From Atherix ibis (lineage: Eukaryota; Arthropoda; Insecta; Diptera; Athericidae), in the NCBI GenBank assembly GCA_958298945.1, contig OY282606.1, positions 45,211,920 through 45,275,919 on the forward strand: DNA of 64,000 nucleotides, in the 5' to 3' direction. Below, piece after piece: positions 46,336 to 59,074 of the stretch. Within the stretch, counting starts at the first letter, position 1. The number at the start of each line of letters is the position of its first letter. The position numbers were made by a program, and so were the translations under genes. The notes beneath the pieces were generated by a model, which searched no databases, was not told where the DNA came from, and saw nothing but the letters and a program-made list of their open reading frames with translations.

Positions 46336-47199
46336 TAAACAGAAATTGAGAGGATGAACTATTTTTAACTACATGTGTGGGGCGTTTTCTTATTAAACTG
46401 TTTATACGGTATTGGAGATGTTATTATATTTATAAGGTTTTAATTTTAATATTACGATGATACGTAAATATAATATTAAAATTTATACATTATTATAAAA
46501 CTAGAACAATCTATGCTTTAGAGAATAAAATAAATAAAAACATAAAATTCAGATAAATTTTTATTTCATTATATAGCTTAAATCATGTCATTTAGCATGA
46601 AATATAATATTATTAAATTGTTAATTACTTTTTAGAACAATTTTGTCTTTAATTCGGCCATTGCTGGATGGATCTTCATTTTTAAAATATAAGAATTGTC
46701 TATGTAAATACCATCGTTTGCATAGCTAAATAAAAGAAAGTCCAACGATATTAAATAGCGTTATCTTGAAGAAAAATTGACTTCAGAAAATATTGTAGTT
46801 ACGTATCCAGAAAACCTTCTGCGCTATTAAACCAAAATTTATCGTATTATATAGGTGGTGGCACTATTTTTCGAAACCACACACAATTAAAATTAAAATT
46901 TATAAGTTATGGCCAAAAAAGGATGCAATTAAATGAATTGATGATAAAGGACGCTTCCAAGGCCGACTGTTAAAGGAGGAAGGAACCTGTTTGAACTATT
47001 TGTAATAAGTCTATTCTATGACCAGCCGTAGATGGTAGATCAGCCTTGATCAAGTCTGTACAGTGGATCGGCTTTGCAATTACAGTTACTCACCATGTGT
47101 TCCCAAAAGCCGTAATGTTTCACTTTACCAGTTGAAATTTTGCAAATGCTGTCTCTTAGGCAGATTTAGCTTAGGGTTGAGTAACCCATCCTGTAAGAA
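46336..47199. other. Non-coding stretch after the third DUF1091 gene
   Basis: AT-rich, with AATAAA sites near 46526. A less AT-rich patch at 46900-47170 has no recognisable frame and may be the 5-prime part of the LINE relic that follows. Confidence 0.45.
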
Positions 47200-48265
47200 C
47201 AATTATAATTAAAAAGCATAACAAAGAAAATAACGGCAACTGACGCGGCAAAAAAAAATTTTGTGCACTGCTTATACATGTCGATCAGGTGTTGTTCAGT
47301 AACTTGCAAAAGTACCAGGCTGACAGAACAATATTACAAGAGATACAATGGACATGAACTAGTATTTTAGAGAAAACGTATTATAATATATACTATAGTT
47401 GGCATCCAAAACACCACGTGCTCCTAAGAGGTTTTTTAGTAAAGCTGGTTAATATCGGATTTGAAGCGATAAGTGATAGGGTATGCAACCTTCGTGATAA
47501 ATACAATAACATCAGCCTAAAAAAAGTTCATGAATCCACGGAAAAGTCTACCGATTTAGAAAAGTAAACATTTTTCAAAGAAGCGGTACAAGCCCACGAC
47601 GAGGACGAGTATGCAAAGAGTATGTCACAAAAAAAATACTTGCGAACTTTAACAGTAAGATAAGCTGGTACTCGGTATTTAGGAGAACCATCGGCACCTA
47701 AAGTTTGCATGAGCTTATCAATGATAACGAATTACGAGACATCCAGATAGCAGCGGCAAATGAAATAGTTGTTGGAAGTACCTGGTTTTCATATATCTTG
47801 ATAGGACCACTAAGAGTTAACCACGTGTTAATTGACCGCCAGTATCTCTCAAACCTTAAAAATGTTAAAACATTTAATATTGCCAACGGTGACTCAGATC
47901 ACTACCTTATTGAGGCGGTTATTCAAGCCCGAATAACATTTCCGCCGGTAAAAAGAAACAAACAAAAAGTTCGACTTGTCCTACTAGACGAACGTATTCA
48001 TTCGAAGTACGATCGTGGGCTAGATATATCAATCAGAATTATAAAAAAATATATATTCTTTAATCATAACACGAGTTGGAAGATTATGTGCCATCACCAA
48101 GCATCGATAAAACGATATAATCGATCTGTGAACTAAAAAACTACAACCGAACCGTTTAAATATAGAGACACAGCACTAAATGGTTCAAGTATGCGACGGC
48201 TAATTAATGCTTGGTGACTGGCATTTTAGAATTATTGTATTTGTTTCACACTCAAAACAGAAGAT
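47200..48265 (+). mobile_element. RTE-like LINE remnant, endonuclease part
   Basis: The frame 47705-48136 reads MHELINDNELRDIQIAAANE, then IVVGSTWFSYILIGPLRVNH, VLIDRQYLSNLKNVKTFNIA and DSDHYLIEAVIQARI. The motif pair D(H)VLID and SDHYL is the end of an APE-type endonuclease, as in RTE-like elements often labelled craniofacial development protein 2-like. The upstream part (47280-47530) matches the relic at 51620-51870 in several words (taccaggctgacagaacaa, acaataacatcagcct). Stops upstream and no reverse transcriptase downstream: dead and truncated. The tail 48070-48262 recurs at 16583-16800. Confidence 0.75.
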
Positions 48266-48266
48266 A

Positions 48267-49018
48267 TTGAATTGTCAAAAAAATAATTTCGTTGTTTCCC
48301 AACAGAGGACTTAATTGTATTTTTTCACAACCAACTTCATACTTAATCCGCATAATCATATGTATTTTGACAGCTGACTATAGAAAAGATAAAAATGCCG
48401 TTGAAGCAAGAAAAAAATTATCCGATGTGTATGGAGAAGATGTGTTAAGTGAGCGTCAGTGCCAAAACTGGTTTGCAAAATTTCGATCTGTCAATTTTGA
48501 TCTAGAAGATGCGCCATGCTCTGGAAGGCCAGTTGAAGCTAATGAAGACACAATAAACGCATTAATTGATGCAAATCGGCGAATAACAGCTCGTGAGATT
48601 GCCGAGAGATTAAATTTATCAAATACAACCGTTCATGATCATTTAAACCGGCTAGGTTTAATCTCAAAGCTTGACATATAGGTTCCTCACCTTCTTACAG
48701 TAAAAAATTTGTGCCGTCGCATTGACGTTTGTGATTTGCTTCTCAAACGCCAAGAAAATGATCAATTTTTGAAGCATATCATCACTGGGGACGAGAAATA
48801 AGTTGTCTACAATAATGTTGAGCGCAAAAGATCCTGTAGTAGAAAAGATGAACCGGCTCAAAGCACTTCGGAAACCAATATTCATCAAAAAAGGTTATGC
48901 TATCTGTTTGGTGGGATTTTGGTAGAAATCGTTTATTTTGCATTTCTACCGAGCAACACAACGATCAATTGTGAAGTATACTGTTATCAGTTGGACAAAT
49001 TGAGTGATTCACTTAAAT
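48267..49018 (+). mobile_element. Mariner remnant, N-terminal half kept, catalytic end lost
   Basis: The left end tgaattgtcaaaaaaataat is a decayed copy of the ttgggttgttcggaaagtaat repeat. The frame 48292-48681 keeps DYRKDKNAVEARKKLSDVYG, then WFAKFRSVNFDLEDAPCSGR and ITAREIAERLNLSNTTVHDH, both helix-turn-helix regions. Beyond a stop the reading continues as CRRIDVCDLLLKRQENDQFL and ITGDEK with the first Asp, then a TAA; VWWDF-type sequence follows in another frame. The second and third Asp regions are missing. It complements the deleted copy at 13178 and the partial copy at 1-593. Confidence 0.8.
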
Positions 49019-49028
49019 AAATAAACTA

Positions 49029-49075
49029 TTGGGTTGTTCGGAAAGTAATTTCGTACTGAATTACTTTCTGGACAG
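49029..49075. repeat. Two mariner terminal repeats joined in inverted orientation
   Basis: ttgggttgttcggaaagtaa (left-end orientation) is followed after about 8 bp by gaattactttctggacag, a degenerate right-end orientation, with TA on both outer sides. It is a 47-bp miniature with nothing between the ends, next to the mariner remnant at 48267. Confidence 0.6.
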
Positions 49076-51619
49076 TATGAAGCTATTATAGAGGTATTAT
49101 TATACCTCCAAATATAGTTGCAGAAGAAGCTGAGACCTGATTTCGATGGAGAAGCGATAGTAACTAGGATGGCAAAAACATGCTAAGTATTTCCAAAACG
49201 TCTGGAGTTCTTTGAGTCAGCAGCAGTAAAAATGACTCTCGTTGATGATGATCACGATTAATGGAGATCAATGGAGGAAGTTTGAGTATTATCCCTAGTG
49301 TTCGTATTGTAAGCAAATTAAGGGGACCTGCATATAGTCGCATTCTTAAGCGATCCTTATGACATAAGACAGATGCATATTTTAAAATAAGTCTACCTTA
49401 GGACCAATATAAGTACGGAGATATTTATACTCGACAGATTTTACAAAACCCCCCAAACACATTCAATATTACTTACAGAAAAATTGCAGGTAAAAAGTCA
49501 AGAATTGCGCACTCGAGAAAATATCATAACTTTACATTCTTAATTTTTAATGATGTTGCAACATTTTGTACTCCTTAAATAGTACTACCTCAGCCATCTG
49601 GTGATAACCACTTAAGTCAATACCTTTTAAATAACATTATGTAGCTATGTATTCAAAAAAAAGAAACTACATATGATTAAAAATTAAATGGGATTTTTTT
49701 AAATAATATTTTTTTATAGAACATATATTTTGTTAATTTTAAAAAAATAAAATCTCAATAAAAGCAAAAAATGGAATAATTTGTTTTGGAAAAATACCTC
49801 ATTTTTAAAATTGTGTTCAATAATTACACCTAGACAAATAATTCGTCCACTATTTGAAAAATTGTAAACATTGCACTATCATAGAGCTAACTTTTCAAAT
49901 AATTTCACTTAAACAATTAAACAATAGATAACAATTCCAGAAAGATATAATGAACACAAAGCAAACAAAGTAAATCTATTCAACTGTATCTGAACTGATT
50001 CCATTATGTTTGCTATAAAAGCAAATCTCTTAACAACTTGTTATATTGTATAAGCAATAGTATTAATTGTCATCCAGTGAATACTATATAATTTTAGTAT
50101 TCTACAAAAGGAATAATGTTTAGTATTCTTGAGAGGATAAAATTATCTTATACGAGCACATTTGAGCAATTATGCACATTGCAACTCTTCTTAATAGTTG
50201 CATTCTGTTCGAAAAGTTTCGGTTTTATGAAGTTTTTTTATCAAATATGAAAAAGTTTTCTACAATTTCAAAACTACTAAAAATAAAATAAATTTTGCTA
50301 TAAAAATTATGACTATAATAAAACTAGAAATCCTTAAATCCATTTTATAGTGGAACTCAAAAAGTAGAATCTATCTTCTTCTTTTTGGTAGAATCTATAC
50401 CAACCGATTCTGTTGATCTAGTCAAAAATCAAGAAGCTATTCATAAATATAGTTTTTTTGTTGTTCATGAGCTCATTTTCACTAAAATTTTATGTATGTT
50501 TAGTTAGAAAAATTTCCAGTTGACCTTTATATGACTTTCTATTTTGATACATTCGAAAATTTTCCATTTTCACTTGCAGCAATAATCCCATGACCTGTTA
50601 AGGTTCAGAACATATTCTTGTCCTTGTGTCCCTTTTCAAATGAATTTTTTTGGCTATCACAAGACTTTAAAAGTTAAGCTTGAGATACATGAAATCTACT
50701 ATCATAAAATAAAATGAAAAATGAAAAAAATCCACTAATAAAATGGAAAATCTAAATTCTATGAAGCGAAATATTCAAGGTGGCAGAACATAAATATGGT
50801 AAATGGGTTTAATGACCTGTTCAAAATACAGGTACATATATGTTTAGATTATTAACATCACTCTTCTCTTATGTAAGCGTTAATCTTTTTACAAGCATTA
50901 AATGTTAGAAAAAGTATCTTAAATTAGAAGAGCATTTTTATTATATCCTTTGAGATTATGAATGAGAAAAACTCCTCCACCAGAATATTAGATATCGGAG
51001 ATTAAGGGAAAAACAAAATCCTTTTAGATATGGATAAATATTTAATTAAAAACTAAGTAATTATCGATTGGGAATTATAGAAATGGACATAAAAATGTGT
51101 AAAAAAAAGCTTTGACAGAATTATAATTTTGCTATAAACAAAATGAGATACCAATAAGCTGGAGGATGTCTATCCATGGTGTACGCCAATAAGCTGGAGA
51201 ATGTCCACAAATGAGTTTAAAGTGCAGACTTAATAGTAGGGACAACACTTCATCTCACATTTAGGGAAGATATTAACCATATTTGCTTATAGCTACAAAT
51301 AATACATATAGAAAAGCATTTTTACGATATTATTAGCTCCACACTAAGCCAGTTTATTCCTACAGTAAACTACATCGTTTAATAATATAAAATTTAAAGT
51401 TTTTAGACCTAAGCCCGAATATAGTCGTAATGGTATAAAAAAATGTTCCTTTCTAATAAAAAAAAAAAGCGCAACGTGCAAAGGGAGTTAATAAATATTA
51501 TTATCAGAGACATTATATTTTTAATATAATTATAATAATTATATTAAAAGCCGAATAAAAACAGGCAGAAAAAAAAACTTAAAATTTAATTACATTTAAT
51601 TAATTTTTTTATTAATAAA
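49076..51619. other. Long AT-rich stretch without recognised genes
   Basis: No convincing coding motif. A less AT-rich patch at 49100-49330 could be LINE debris but no motif is firm. A 13-bp perfect inverted repeat (ttttaatataatt and aattatattaaaa) lies at about 51517-51547. Confidence 0.5.
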
Positions 51620-52300
51620 CAACAACCAAATACCAGGCTAACATAACAGCATTACATGAGGCAAGAAAGTCTGGAACTGGTATTTTAGATATGAGACAAT
51701 GTAATAAATATTATAGCTTTTATCGAAAATACCCGAAATAGGCTGCTTAGCCAATCAGAATATGAATAATGTTATTTTCGGATCTGTAGCGATATGTATT
51801 TGACTATGCATTCTGCATGTGTGAGCACAAATGCAATAACATCAGCCTCATGAAGGATCATGCTCCCACGGAGGAATCACTTTTTTGAGAAAAACGGACA
51901 CTTTTTTTAGGAAAAAGGTAGCACGAGCCCTCGACGACTATCCTAAGTATTAATATGAAATCATGCTTTGGGACTTCAACAGCAACGCCGATTAATAGAG
52001 GCAAACGAAAGGTTCAACTCAATACGAGTGCCTTCTAGACGATAATTTTCGTATTAAGTATGAACGTGATCTAGAGACGCTATTAGAACTAAAGACAAAG
52101 ATATATGCCCTGGCTACGAAACATATATTGAAATGGCCTGGAAAGCCGCAAAAGTACTAGGCCGCAGCCGCGAAAAAAGTCTGAACAGCTGGTTTGATAA
52201 CGAAAGCAAAACAGAGTACATGGTGGTAGCCTATGCATCGAAGACAGTTATATATTGTTATTTAATGTGATCTAGTTATCAAAACCTTAAACTACGAGTC
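51620..52300 (+). mobile_element. RTE-like LINE remnant, endonuclease region
   Basis: The plus-strand reading gives short pieces such as ALHEARKSGTGILDMRQCNK (endonuclease E-R-W-type region) and a later LWDFNSNAD, resembling the GDFNA motif of APE endonucleases. The nucleotide words match the relic at 47280-47530. Stops are frequent. Dead. Confidence 0.55.
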
Positions 52301-53420
52301 GCCTACGACAATAGGGATTGTATAGTCGAGATAATTGCAAAATGGATATTGCCGGTTATCTCCAACCCGCGCTCCGGAGATCGTAACCGCGATATGAGTA
52401 TTAACCCCAGCCACTACGTTGCTGCCTAAGGCGTATCACCATTGTCGGGTACAGTGTGTTCCAACACCATGGGGCACCCCGATTTCCGTAGTACCAATTT
52501 TTGTTTTAAGAGTACTTCGGTTTGTACTCCGCTCATTGAGCTACGGTAAGGAATCTTGTAAATTCCTAGGCACCCTTAAGCCAGCTCAACTACGGGGATT
52601 CACCAAGACCCGAAAGTAGAACCGGAATCCAGCTTGATCTTTTACCCGGTTGAAGCCACCCTGCGTGTCATTCACATACTCATTCACGCACCAATCTCGC
52701 TCTCCTCTCAAATAGTGCCACGGCAAATCTGTTAACGTATTCATACCTCTCTCTCACACCCAACACATCACTCACATCCTCACACTCATCATTCACCATA
52801 ATTCCACGTGCGGCTAAGTCACGCCAGTTTCCGTACAGGCCACACTTAATGAGATCTAGCCTCCGGAGCTCGACCACGCCTGTGCAGGAACCCATTCATA
52901 CTGGCGTGTCCCGCGAGTAAATACCCAAGGTACAGACTAAATTCAAATCCATACGCAGATGCAAAGCAAACATCCGAAATGAACATGTGCGTCCATCTGC
53001 CATTCACACTCTCATCCTATCGACGTTGCCAAATTTCATACATTCTGTTGAGGACCGCTGGCGTGGACTAAGATCCTGAACCTCTTCATTCGTAACCGGA
53101 CAACCAGCAAGTGGGATGCATCGCCGTAGACGGTAGTGAATGCTTCCACGTAGCACCTCCAGGTCCCATGGAATTTCTCCCATGAGAACCTGCATCGCCT
53201 TGGTTGAAACGGTTCTACATACATTCAAACATGCAGACAAAGTCAGACGCTGGAGGCATCGAAGACAAGAGCACTAGTCATTTACTACGAGTAATAGGAG
53301 ATTATTGCTTTGAAAGAGTTAAATTATGTTCCTCTTTGTGGTCAAGGGTCGCCGCCGATAACAATATTAAGGTAGAAGTCAGTGGACGACAGTAAACAGA
53401 TCCTGCTTTAGGCAAACGTT
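52301..53420 (-). mobile_element. R1-like LINE 3-prime part in a GC-richer island
   Basis: Minus-strand frames 53004-53240 and 52680-52895 read LNVCRTVSTKAMQVLMGEIP, then WDLEVLRGSIHYRLRR; the joining stretch reads SVNGRWTH, and the last frame ends REYEYVNRFAVALFE-like. The LNVCRTVST, PWDLEV and GRWTH words are typical of the region after the reverse transcriptase in R1-type LINEs. 52301-52650 would then be its 3-prime untranslated part. Stops and frame changes show inactivation. The segment is clearly less AT-rich than its neighbours, as expected for an element of separate origin. Confidence 0.65.
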
Positions 53421-53589
53421 ATTTTACTCGATAATTCTGACCATCCCATCAAAGTTTTCAAAAACTTGGGTTCTAAATAAAAACCAATATGAACTCTTTT
53501 CCGCGTTTGAGGTAAGGATCCTTCGAAAAAAATTTAGCTCCATATATAAGAATGGATGATTGCCGACTTTATTCAATGACAAGTTTCAG

Positions 53590-53810
53590 AGCGTTATCGC
53601 GACCGCGTGATTGCCTGGACACTGAATATGTATGGATGAGGAAAATCCCTCCCTGAAAGTCTACAGTAGCTCGATTTTCCCCGTCATAGCAAGCGAGGTA
53701 GATGTTGCCTTTCTTGTACGAACGGCGTCAGCCAGGATAACAAAAATATGCTGGAGTATTGGTTTAGAAGAATGCGGCATGGATCCGGGGTGTCTAGAGT
53801 TTCTTTGATT
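53590..53810 (+). mobile_element. Possible LINE reverse transcriptase scrap
   Basis: A GC-richer patch whose plus-strand reading SEVDVAFLVRTASARITKIC loosely resembles the YADDVA catalytic region of R1-type reverse transcriptases, with VD in place of DD. Orientation is opposite to the neighbouring R1-like remnant. Weak. Confidence 0.25.
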
Positions 53811-55352
53811 TAATAGGCCTAAATCGGACTCTCGGTTTTTGATGATGATGAACTTTTTTTACTCAAACCTCTTAAAAGATATACAAAAAACCTTGTATAG
53901 TCAAGTCAACCGGAGGCAGTAAATGTTTTAATTTTTAGCATACCATAATTATTTTCCATAACTATATTTAGTATAGTCTCAGAAGTTCAAAAGAAACTTT
54001 ATATTATAAAATCATAAATAACTGGTCTAAATAGTAAAATTCACGAATATATTAAAAATCTTAATTTTGAGTAAAATAAAATTTTCTATGTACAAGTATT
54101 TCCGGTATAACTTGTCTGTCATAAATTTCCGGAAAATGCTATGAAAAAAAATGAATTTAAAAAATGTCTAGTCTAAAAAAAATTTGTCATTTTTATTCTT
54201 TTTCGATTTGTTCTATTCTAACTTTTTTTGAGCAACTTGAAAGAATACAATTTCTATCTATGCAAAGTAAAGAATTGTCCGGAAATGCATTCAGTTAACC
54301 GTACTGCCATAGTAACTGATGGGCCAATAAATTTTCGTACGCTATCTTTTATCTTAAAAATGTATACATTTTTTCCATATTGCCATTTTGGGACATATTT
54401 AGAAACAAGATAAAAACAAATGATATTACATGATATATTGGAATAATACGATCTTAAATGAAGAAGACGATATAATATAACACCTCGGAAAGGATACGCA
54501 TTTATTTTCATGTGGGACAAAACTAGTCACTTCATGGAGGGGGACATTTTTTATATTTTAATTTTGAATTGATACCATTAAAGAAGACAATTTATGTTTG
54601 GGAAAATAGAAAAGAATTATTGTGTAAATAAAAATCTTCTGAAAAATTCCTACTTTTTATTTTCAAACAAATTTACATTCTCCCAAAATGTATGAATTTA
54701 AACGGAACAAAGCGGAAAGAAAGAAGTGGAAATAAATGAATGCCAGCGTAAGAAAGAGCAGTGACATTATTCAAATAAATATTGAGGGTTATTTGTTATA
54801 AAATTTACTTAAATAAGGGTAGTAGCATAAAACAACAGAAATTTTGCTGCGCTTAACTTGACGTGCAAATGGATATTGTTAGCAAATAAATATATTCCCA
54901 TACACTACATCTACGATAAAGTAGAGAGTGTTCATATTTTTATGTAGACATACTTTTATACTTTATTATCATTCATAAGTCAACTGATAGTCTCTAATAG
55001 AATATAATATTTTATTAACATTTTATTATTCAAGAATATATTCTTTTCGAGAGTTTATTGAAAATTATACAGCAGTTGAATATTCTTACTTTTTAGATGA
55101 TCTAAATTTAGTTGTGCTTATACTTCTTTTATATCATTATGCAGGAAAATTTAATAAAATAAAATCCCTGTGCTTAGAGCTTCCTTGAATATAGTTCATT
55201 TTGGATTTAATTCAATATAAGAGATTACAAAATATTCAAAATTGTTCTTTAAAGAATATTAATATGTCTTTTTGCTCATATTACAATATACTACGTGAAA
55301 GTATCTTTCATCAATTTAATAATTATAAATTACTTTAACTAATAAAAAAAGT
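53811..55352. other. AT-rich stretch without recognised genes
   Basis: Short overlapping frames on both strands around 54228-54520 have no recognisable features. Nothing else is seen before the satellite. Confidence 0.5.
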
Positions 55353-56397
55353 CAATTTTCAATTTTGAATTTTGAATTTTGAATTTTGAATTTTGAATTT
55401 TGAATTTTGAATTTTGAATTTTGAATTTTGAATTTTGAATTTTGAATTTTCAATTTTCAATTTTCAATTTTCAATTTTCAATTTTCAATTTTCAATTTTC
55501 AATTTTCAATTTTCAATTTTCAATTTTCAATTTTCAATTTTCAATTTTCAATTTTCAATTTTCAATTTTCAATTTTCAATTTTCAATTTTCAATTTTCAA
55601 TTTTCAATTTTCAATTTTCAATTTTCAATTTTCAATTTTCAATTTTCAATTTTCAATTTTCAATTTTCAATTTTCAATTTTCAATTTTCAATTTTCAATT
55701 TTCAATTTTCAATTTTCAATTTTCAATTTTCAATTTTCAATTTTCAATTTTCAATTTTCAATTTTCAATTTTCAATTTTCAATTTTCAATTTTCAATTTT
55801 CAATTTTCAATTTTCAATTTTCAATTTTCAATTTTCAATTTTCAATTTTCAATTTTCAATTTTCAATTTTCAATTTTCAATTTTCAATTTTCAATTTTCA
55901 ATTTTCAATTTTCAATTTTCAATTTTCAATTTTCAATTTTCAATTTTCAATTTTCAATTTTCAATTTTCAATTTTCAATTTTCAATTTTCAATTTTCAAT
56001 TTTCAATTTTCAATTTTCAATTTTCAATTTTCAATTTTCAATTTTCAATTTTCAATTTTCAATTTTCAATTTTCAATTTTCAATTTTCAATTTTCAATTT
56101 TCAATTTTCAATTTTCAATTTTCAATTTTCAATTTTCAATTTTCAATTTTCAATTTTCAATTTTCAATTTTCAATTTTCAATTTTCAATTTTCAATTTTC
56201 AATTTTCAATTTTCAATTTTCAATTTTCAATTTTCAATTTTCAATTTTCAATTTTCAATTTTCAATTTTCAATTTTCAATTTTCAATTTTCAATTTTCAA
56301 TTTTCAATTTTCAATTTTCAATTTTCAATTTTCAATTTTCAATTTTCAATTTTCAATTTTCAATTTTCAATTTTCAATTTTCAATTTTCAATTTTTT
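55353..56397. repeat. Pure heptanucleotide satellite (GAATTTT then CAATTTT)
   Basis: About 148 tandem copies of a 7-bp unit. After one or two CAATTTT units the array reads GAATTTT for about 13 units (to about 55449), then CAATTTT for about 135 units with no interruption that I can see, ending at 56390-56397 in a T-rich slip. Because 7 is not a multiple of 3 and the unit has no stop in the plus direction, it creates a long artificial frame with the peptide NFQFSIF repeated; that frame is not a gene. On the other strand TGA stops recur. Confidence 0.97.
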
Positions 56398-57525
56398 TCA
56401 ATTATCAGATCAATTCCTACTGCGACATTAAAAAGGATAACCGACATTACATATGTGTATGCATCAAATTTGGTATTACTTAACGAACTTTTAGAGTTCA
56501 CACGTTCAAAAATATTTAATTCATCTTGTTAACATGCAACTATGAAAATATTCTTCTTAGATTTAAAAATTTTACTAAAATAAATACTGTAGCATATTCA
56601 CCTGTAGATAGAAAAAATTGTTTTAGATGATATTCTAAGGAAAAACATTGTAAAATCAATAAAAATTTCTGCATACTTCAAGTGAATAGGGAAAATAATC
56701 ACTTAGAGCTTTTGGCGCACACAAGATACTACCAATGGATTATCATTTCCCGAAGTCGCAACAGAAATTTTTCAATTTACATCCATACTCGTCGGTGCAA
56801 AAATAATTTTTGAAAGTGCACCTTTTTGTATAAAATAATATAAAGGAATTCTTTGATGTTGCCGATTAAAAATGTTTTTATGTAAGGCTTTAACACGTTC
56901 AACAAAAAAAATTTAAAAACTGTCAAAGCTGAAAAGGAAAACATTAAAAAATTCATGCCAGTAGATGCAGATTGATTCAGACACATCAGGAAATTCGAAA
57001 AACAAAATAAAAAACATACGAATCTATACTGTTCCATATTTTCAATGGAACTACAATTGTGCAATGTCATCAAAATACTCTGATGGCTTATACAATTCAC
57101 GCCCGACAAACCCTAAATCTGGTTAGAATTCACCTCCGGCATGTAAATTGAAACAAATCTAGTTAATCGATTTCCATTTTTTTATGTTTTGTTTAGCGTC
57201 CGATAGATAGTTGATTAAAAACGTGGCAGAAATATTGAAGAATCTAAACTTGAGCAAAATAATTTTCACTTAATAGATAATTAACATTCTAATAATAAGT
57301 TAATAAGCCTTACAAATTGAAAGAAATTCCTTTATGTGAGCAAATGAAGGAATGTTGTTTAATTGAATTACCGAAAATGAATTTAAGTTAATATAATTAA
57401 AATTTTGAAATACAATATATTAGTCAATAATCTGAACATTTTTCATCATCATCGCTATCAATATTGAGACAAACTGAACTCCGGTTTAAGGCCGTTGAAT
57501 TAAAGAACTTCAGAGCACCTAGCTT
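56398..57525. other. Non-coding stretch after the satellite
   Basis: AT-rich. A 110-codon minus-strand frame at 56777-57109 has a hydrophobic stretch (YRFVCFLFCFSNFLMCL) but no family signature. It could be chance or a degraded receptor-like exon; I do not claim it. Confidence 0.4.
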
Positions 57526-57665
57526 CGCGCCAATTTCTTACAGTTCGATACTCCCAATATGATGACTAACGTCATTGCTCCACCGAAGACAGGAATTATT
57601 ATAACCGTTTATCCTTATATAGGGGGCCAAAAATTCTTCACCCAAGTGTCCAAAAAGACAAGAGG
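57526..57665 (+). repeat. Dispersed repeat, copy 1 (matches 63861-64000)
   Basis: About 140 bp nearly identical to the last 140 bp of the window, including cgccaatttcttacagttcg, catggct-free core atgatgactaacg, ccgaagacaggaattattat and aaaattcttcacccaagtgt. It is in the same orientation. It continues to the right with a less AT-rich segment (to about 57780) whose counterpart is outside the window. The family is unknown. Confidence 0.85.
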
Positions 57666-59074
57666 ACTGACAAGACTAGGGTCTTATACAGCAGCAGCTC
57701 CGATTTCGTGGTCAGAATTGTCAAGCGCAATAATTTAGACGGTCTAAAGCAGTCTCAGTTGGCTTGCAGCGACTTGATCCCAAATAGGAAAATTAATTAA
57801 ACTTTTTGAAGATTTTTTTTATAAGTGGATAGCTGTAGAGATACCGATCCCTAGAGTGAATGGGATTTTTATCCACTCCCCATGAGACCACCGTCAGGTA
57901 TTACTTTATGAAGAGTAGACGGACGTCAAGTCTGCTTTCTTATTTAGGCCGCAGGCAGCCCTTTTTCCATTCTTTTTTCCTGTCCGAGCTTCTCTATTAC
58001 TCGGGATTTGTATTCACCTATCGCGCTCCAGCATGCTTGCGACTTTATCGTTTATGTCATGATGCGTGACTGAAACAGCTGTTTGCCGGTTATTCTCCCC
58101 ATTTTCGTTATTTCTCTACTAAAGTAAAAGAACACATACTCCAAATCCTCGATTATGGTCCACAATTAGGGTAGACCGCATTAACTTCCATGTCCTGTCA
58201 GAAATTGGGTCATATAATAGTTTATTTCTTCATGTCCTCTTCCGTTCCACGTAGCGAAACAGCTATAATTCCCTATCGGTGTGTGACTAGTGCAAATTGG
58301 TATTGTCTTTGACGCCGACGGTACCACCTTGTTTTTTGTTTTGTCTTCAAAAGAAGCTTTACTTGTATTGACTTAGGGATATGTTAATTTAGATGGTTTC
58401 TTATTAAGAAAACCTTTACTCTGTAAAACAGTAAAACATATTTAAAAAATTTCGAAACGTATTATTTTACGTTTCTATCCGGATTTCTTAGTATAGATTA
58501 TGGATAAAATTTACTGGTGTGTTTAGAATTTCTAAAAGGCCATGATTAATTAACTAATAATCCCAAGGAAGTCATTTTTTGTTATTTTTTCTGTAAAAAA
58601 TATACGAAAAATAACTGATTAAACGCTATTCAAAATAGAACGTCTCAGAGTGTTCACAAAACGTTTAAAAAAATATTGTAAGAAGGATTACTTATAGAAA
58701 AATATTAAAAAGTAAAAGTCACAAGGTGAAAGCTTTAAAAACCAATTGTTATATAAAAATAATAGAAAAAATGTTGATTTTGTTAGCCCCTTCAAATATG
58801 AATCAAGTGCCAAGACGAAGCGATACGGTTATAAGGCCATTCGTCAACTCATATTTAAGCAGGTTTAAATCTGTGATTTGTTAGTTGACTGGACTATTAA
58901 AGGGTCATTTGATTTTTAAGACAGTCTGAAGGAATGGTAAAGTTTCACAACAGGGAGAATCTTTTAAAAAAACAATTTTGTGGGGCTCGGCATTTTATTA
59001 GAAAATAAGCTATAGTGAGTTAAACACTACAGATGAGCGGATGCGAATAGGTTGGTTTCTGACAAAGAAATTCT
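57666..59074. other. Less AT-rich stretch then AT-rich stretch, no gene recognised
   Basis: 57666-58340 has balanced composition, probably the body of the repeat that begins at 57526, but no transposase or reverse transcriptase motif was found. A 69-codon frame (57860-58069) is not recognised. 58380-59074 is AT-rich without features. Confidence 0.45.

Noticed and set aside
55435..56532. 365-codon frame with the peptide NFQFSIF repeated
   Set aside because: It is the automatic translation of a 7-bp satellite with no stop on this strand; all three frames give the same peptide.
56777..57109. 110-codon hydrophobic minus-strand frame as an odorant-receptor exon
   Set aside because: Only general hydrophobicity; no conserved receptor motif and no convincing splice partners.
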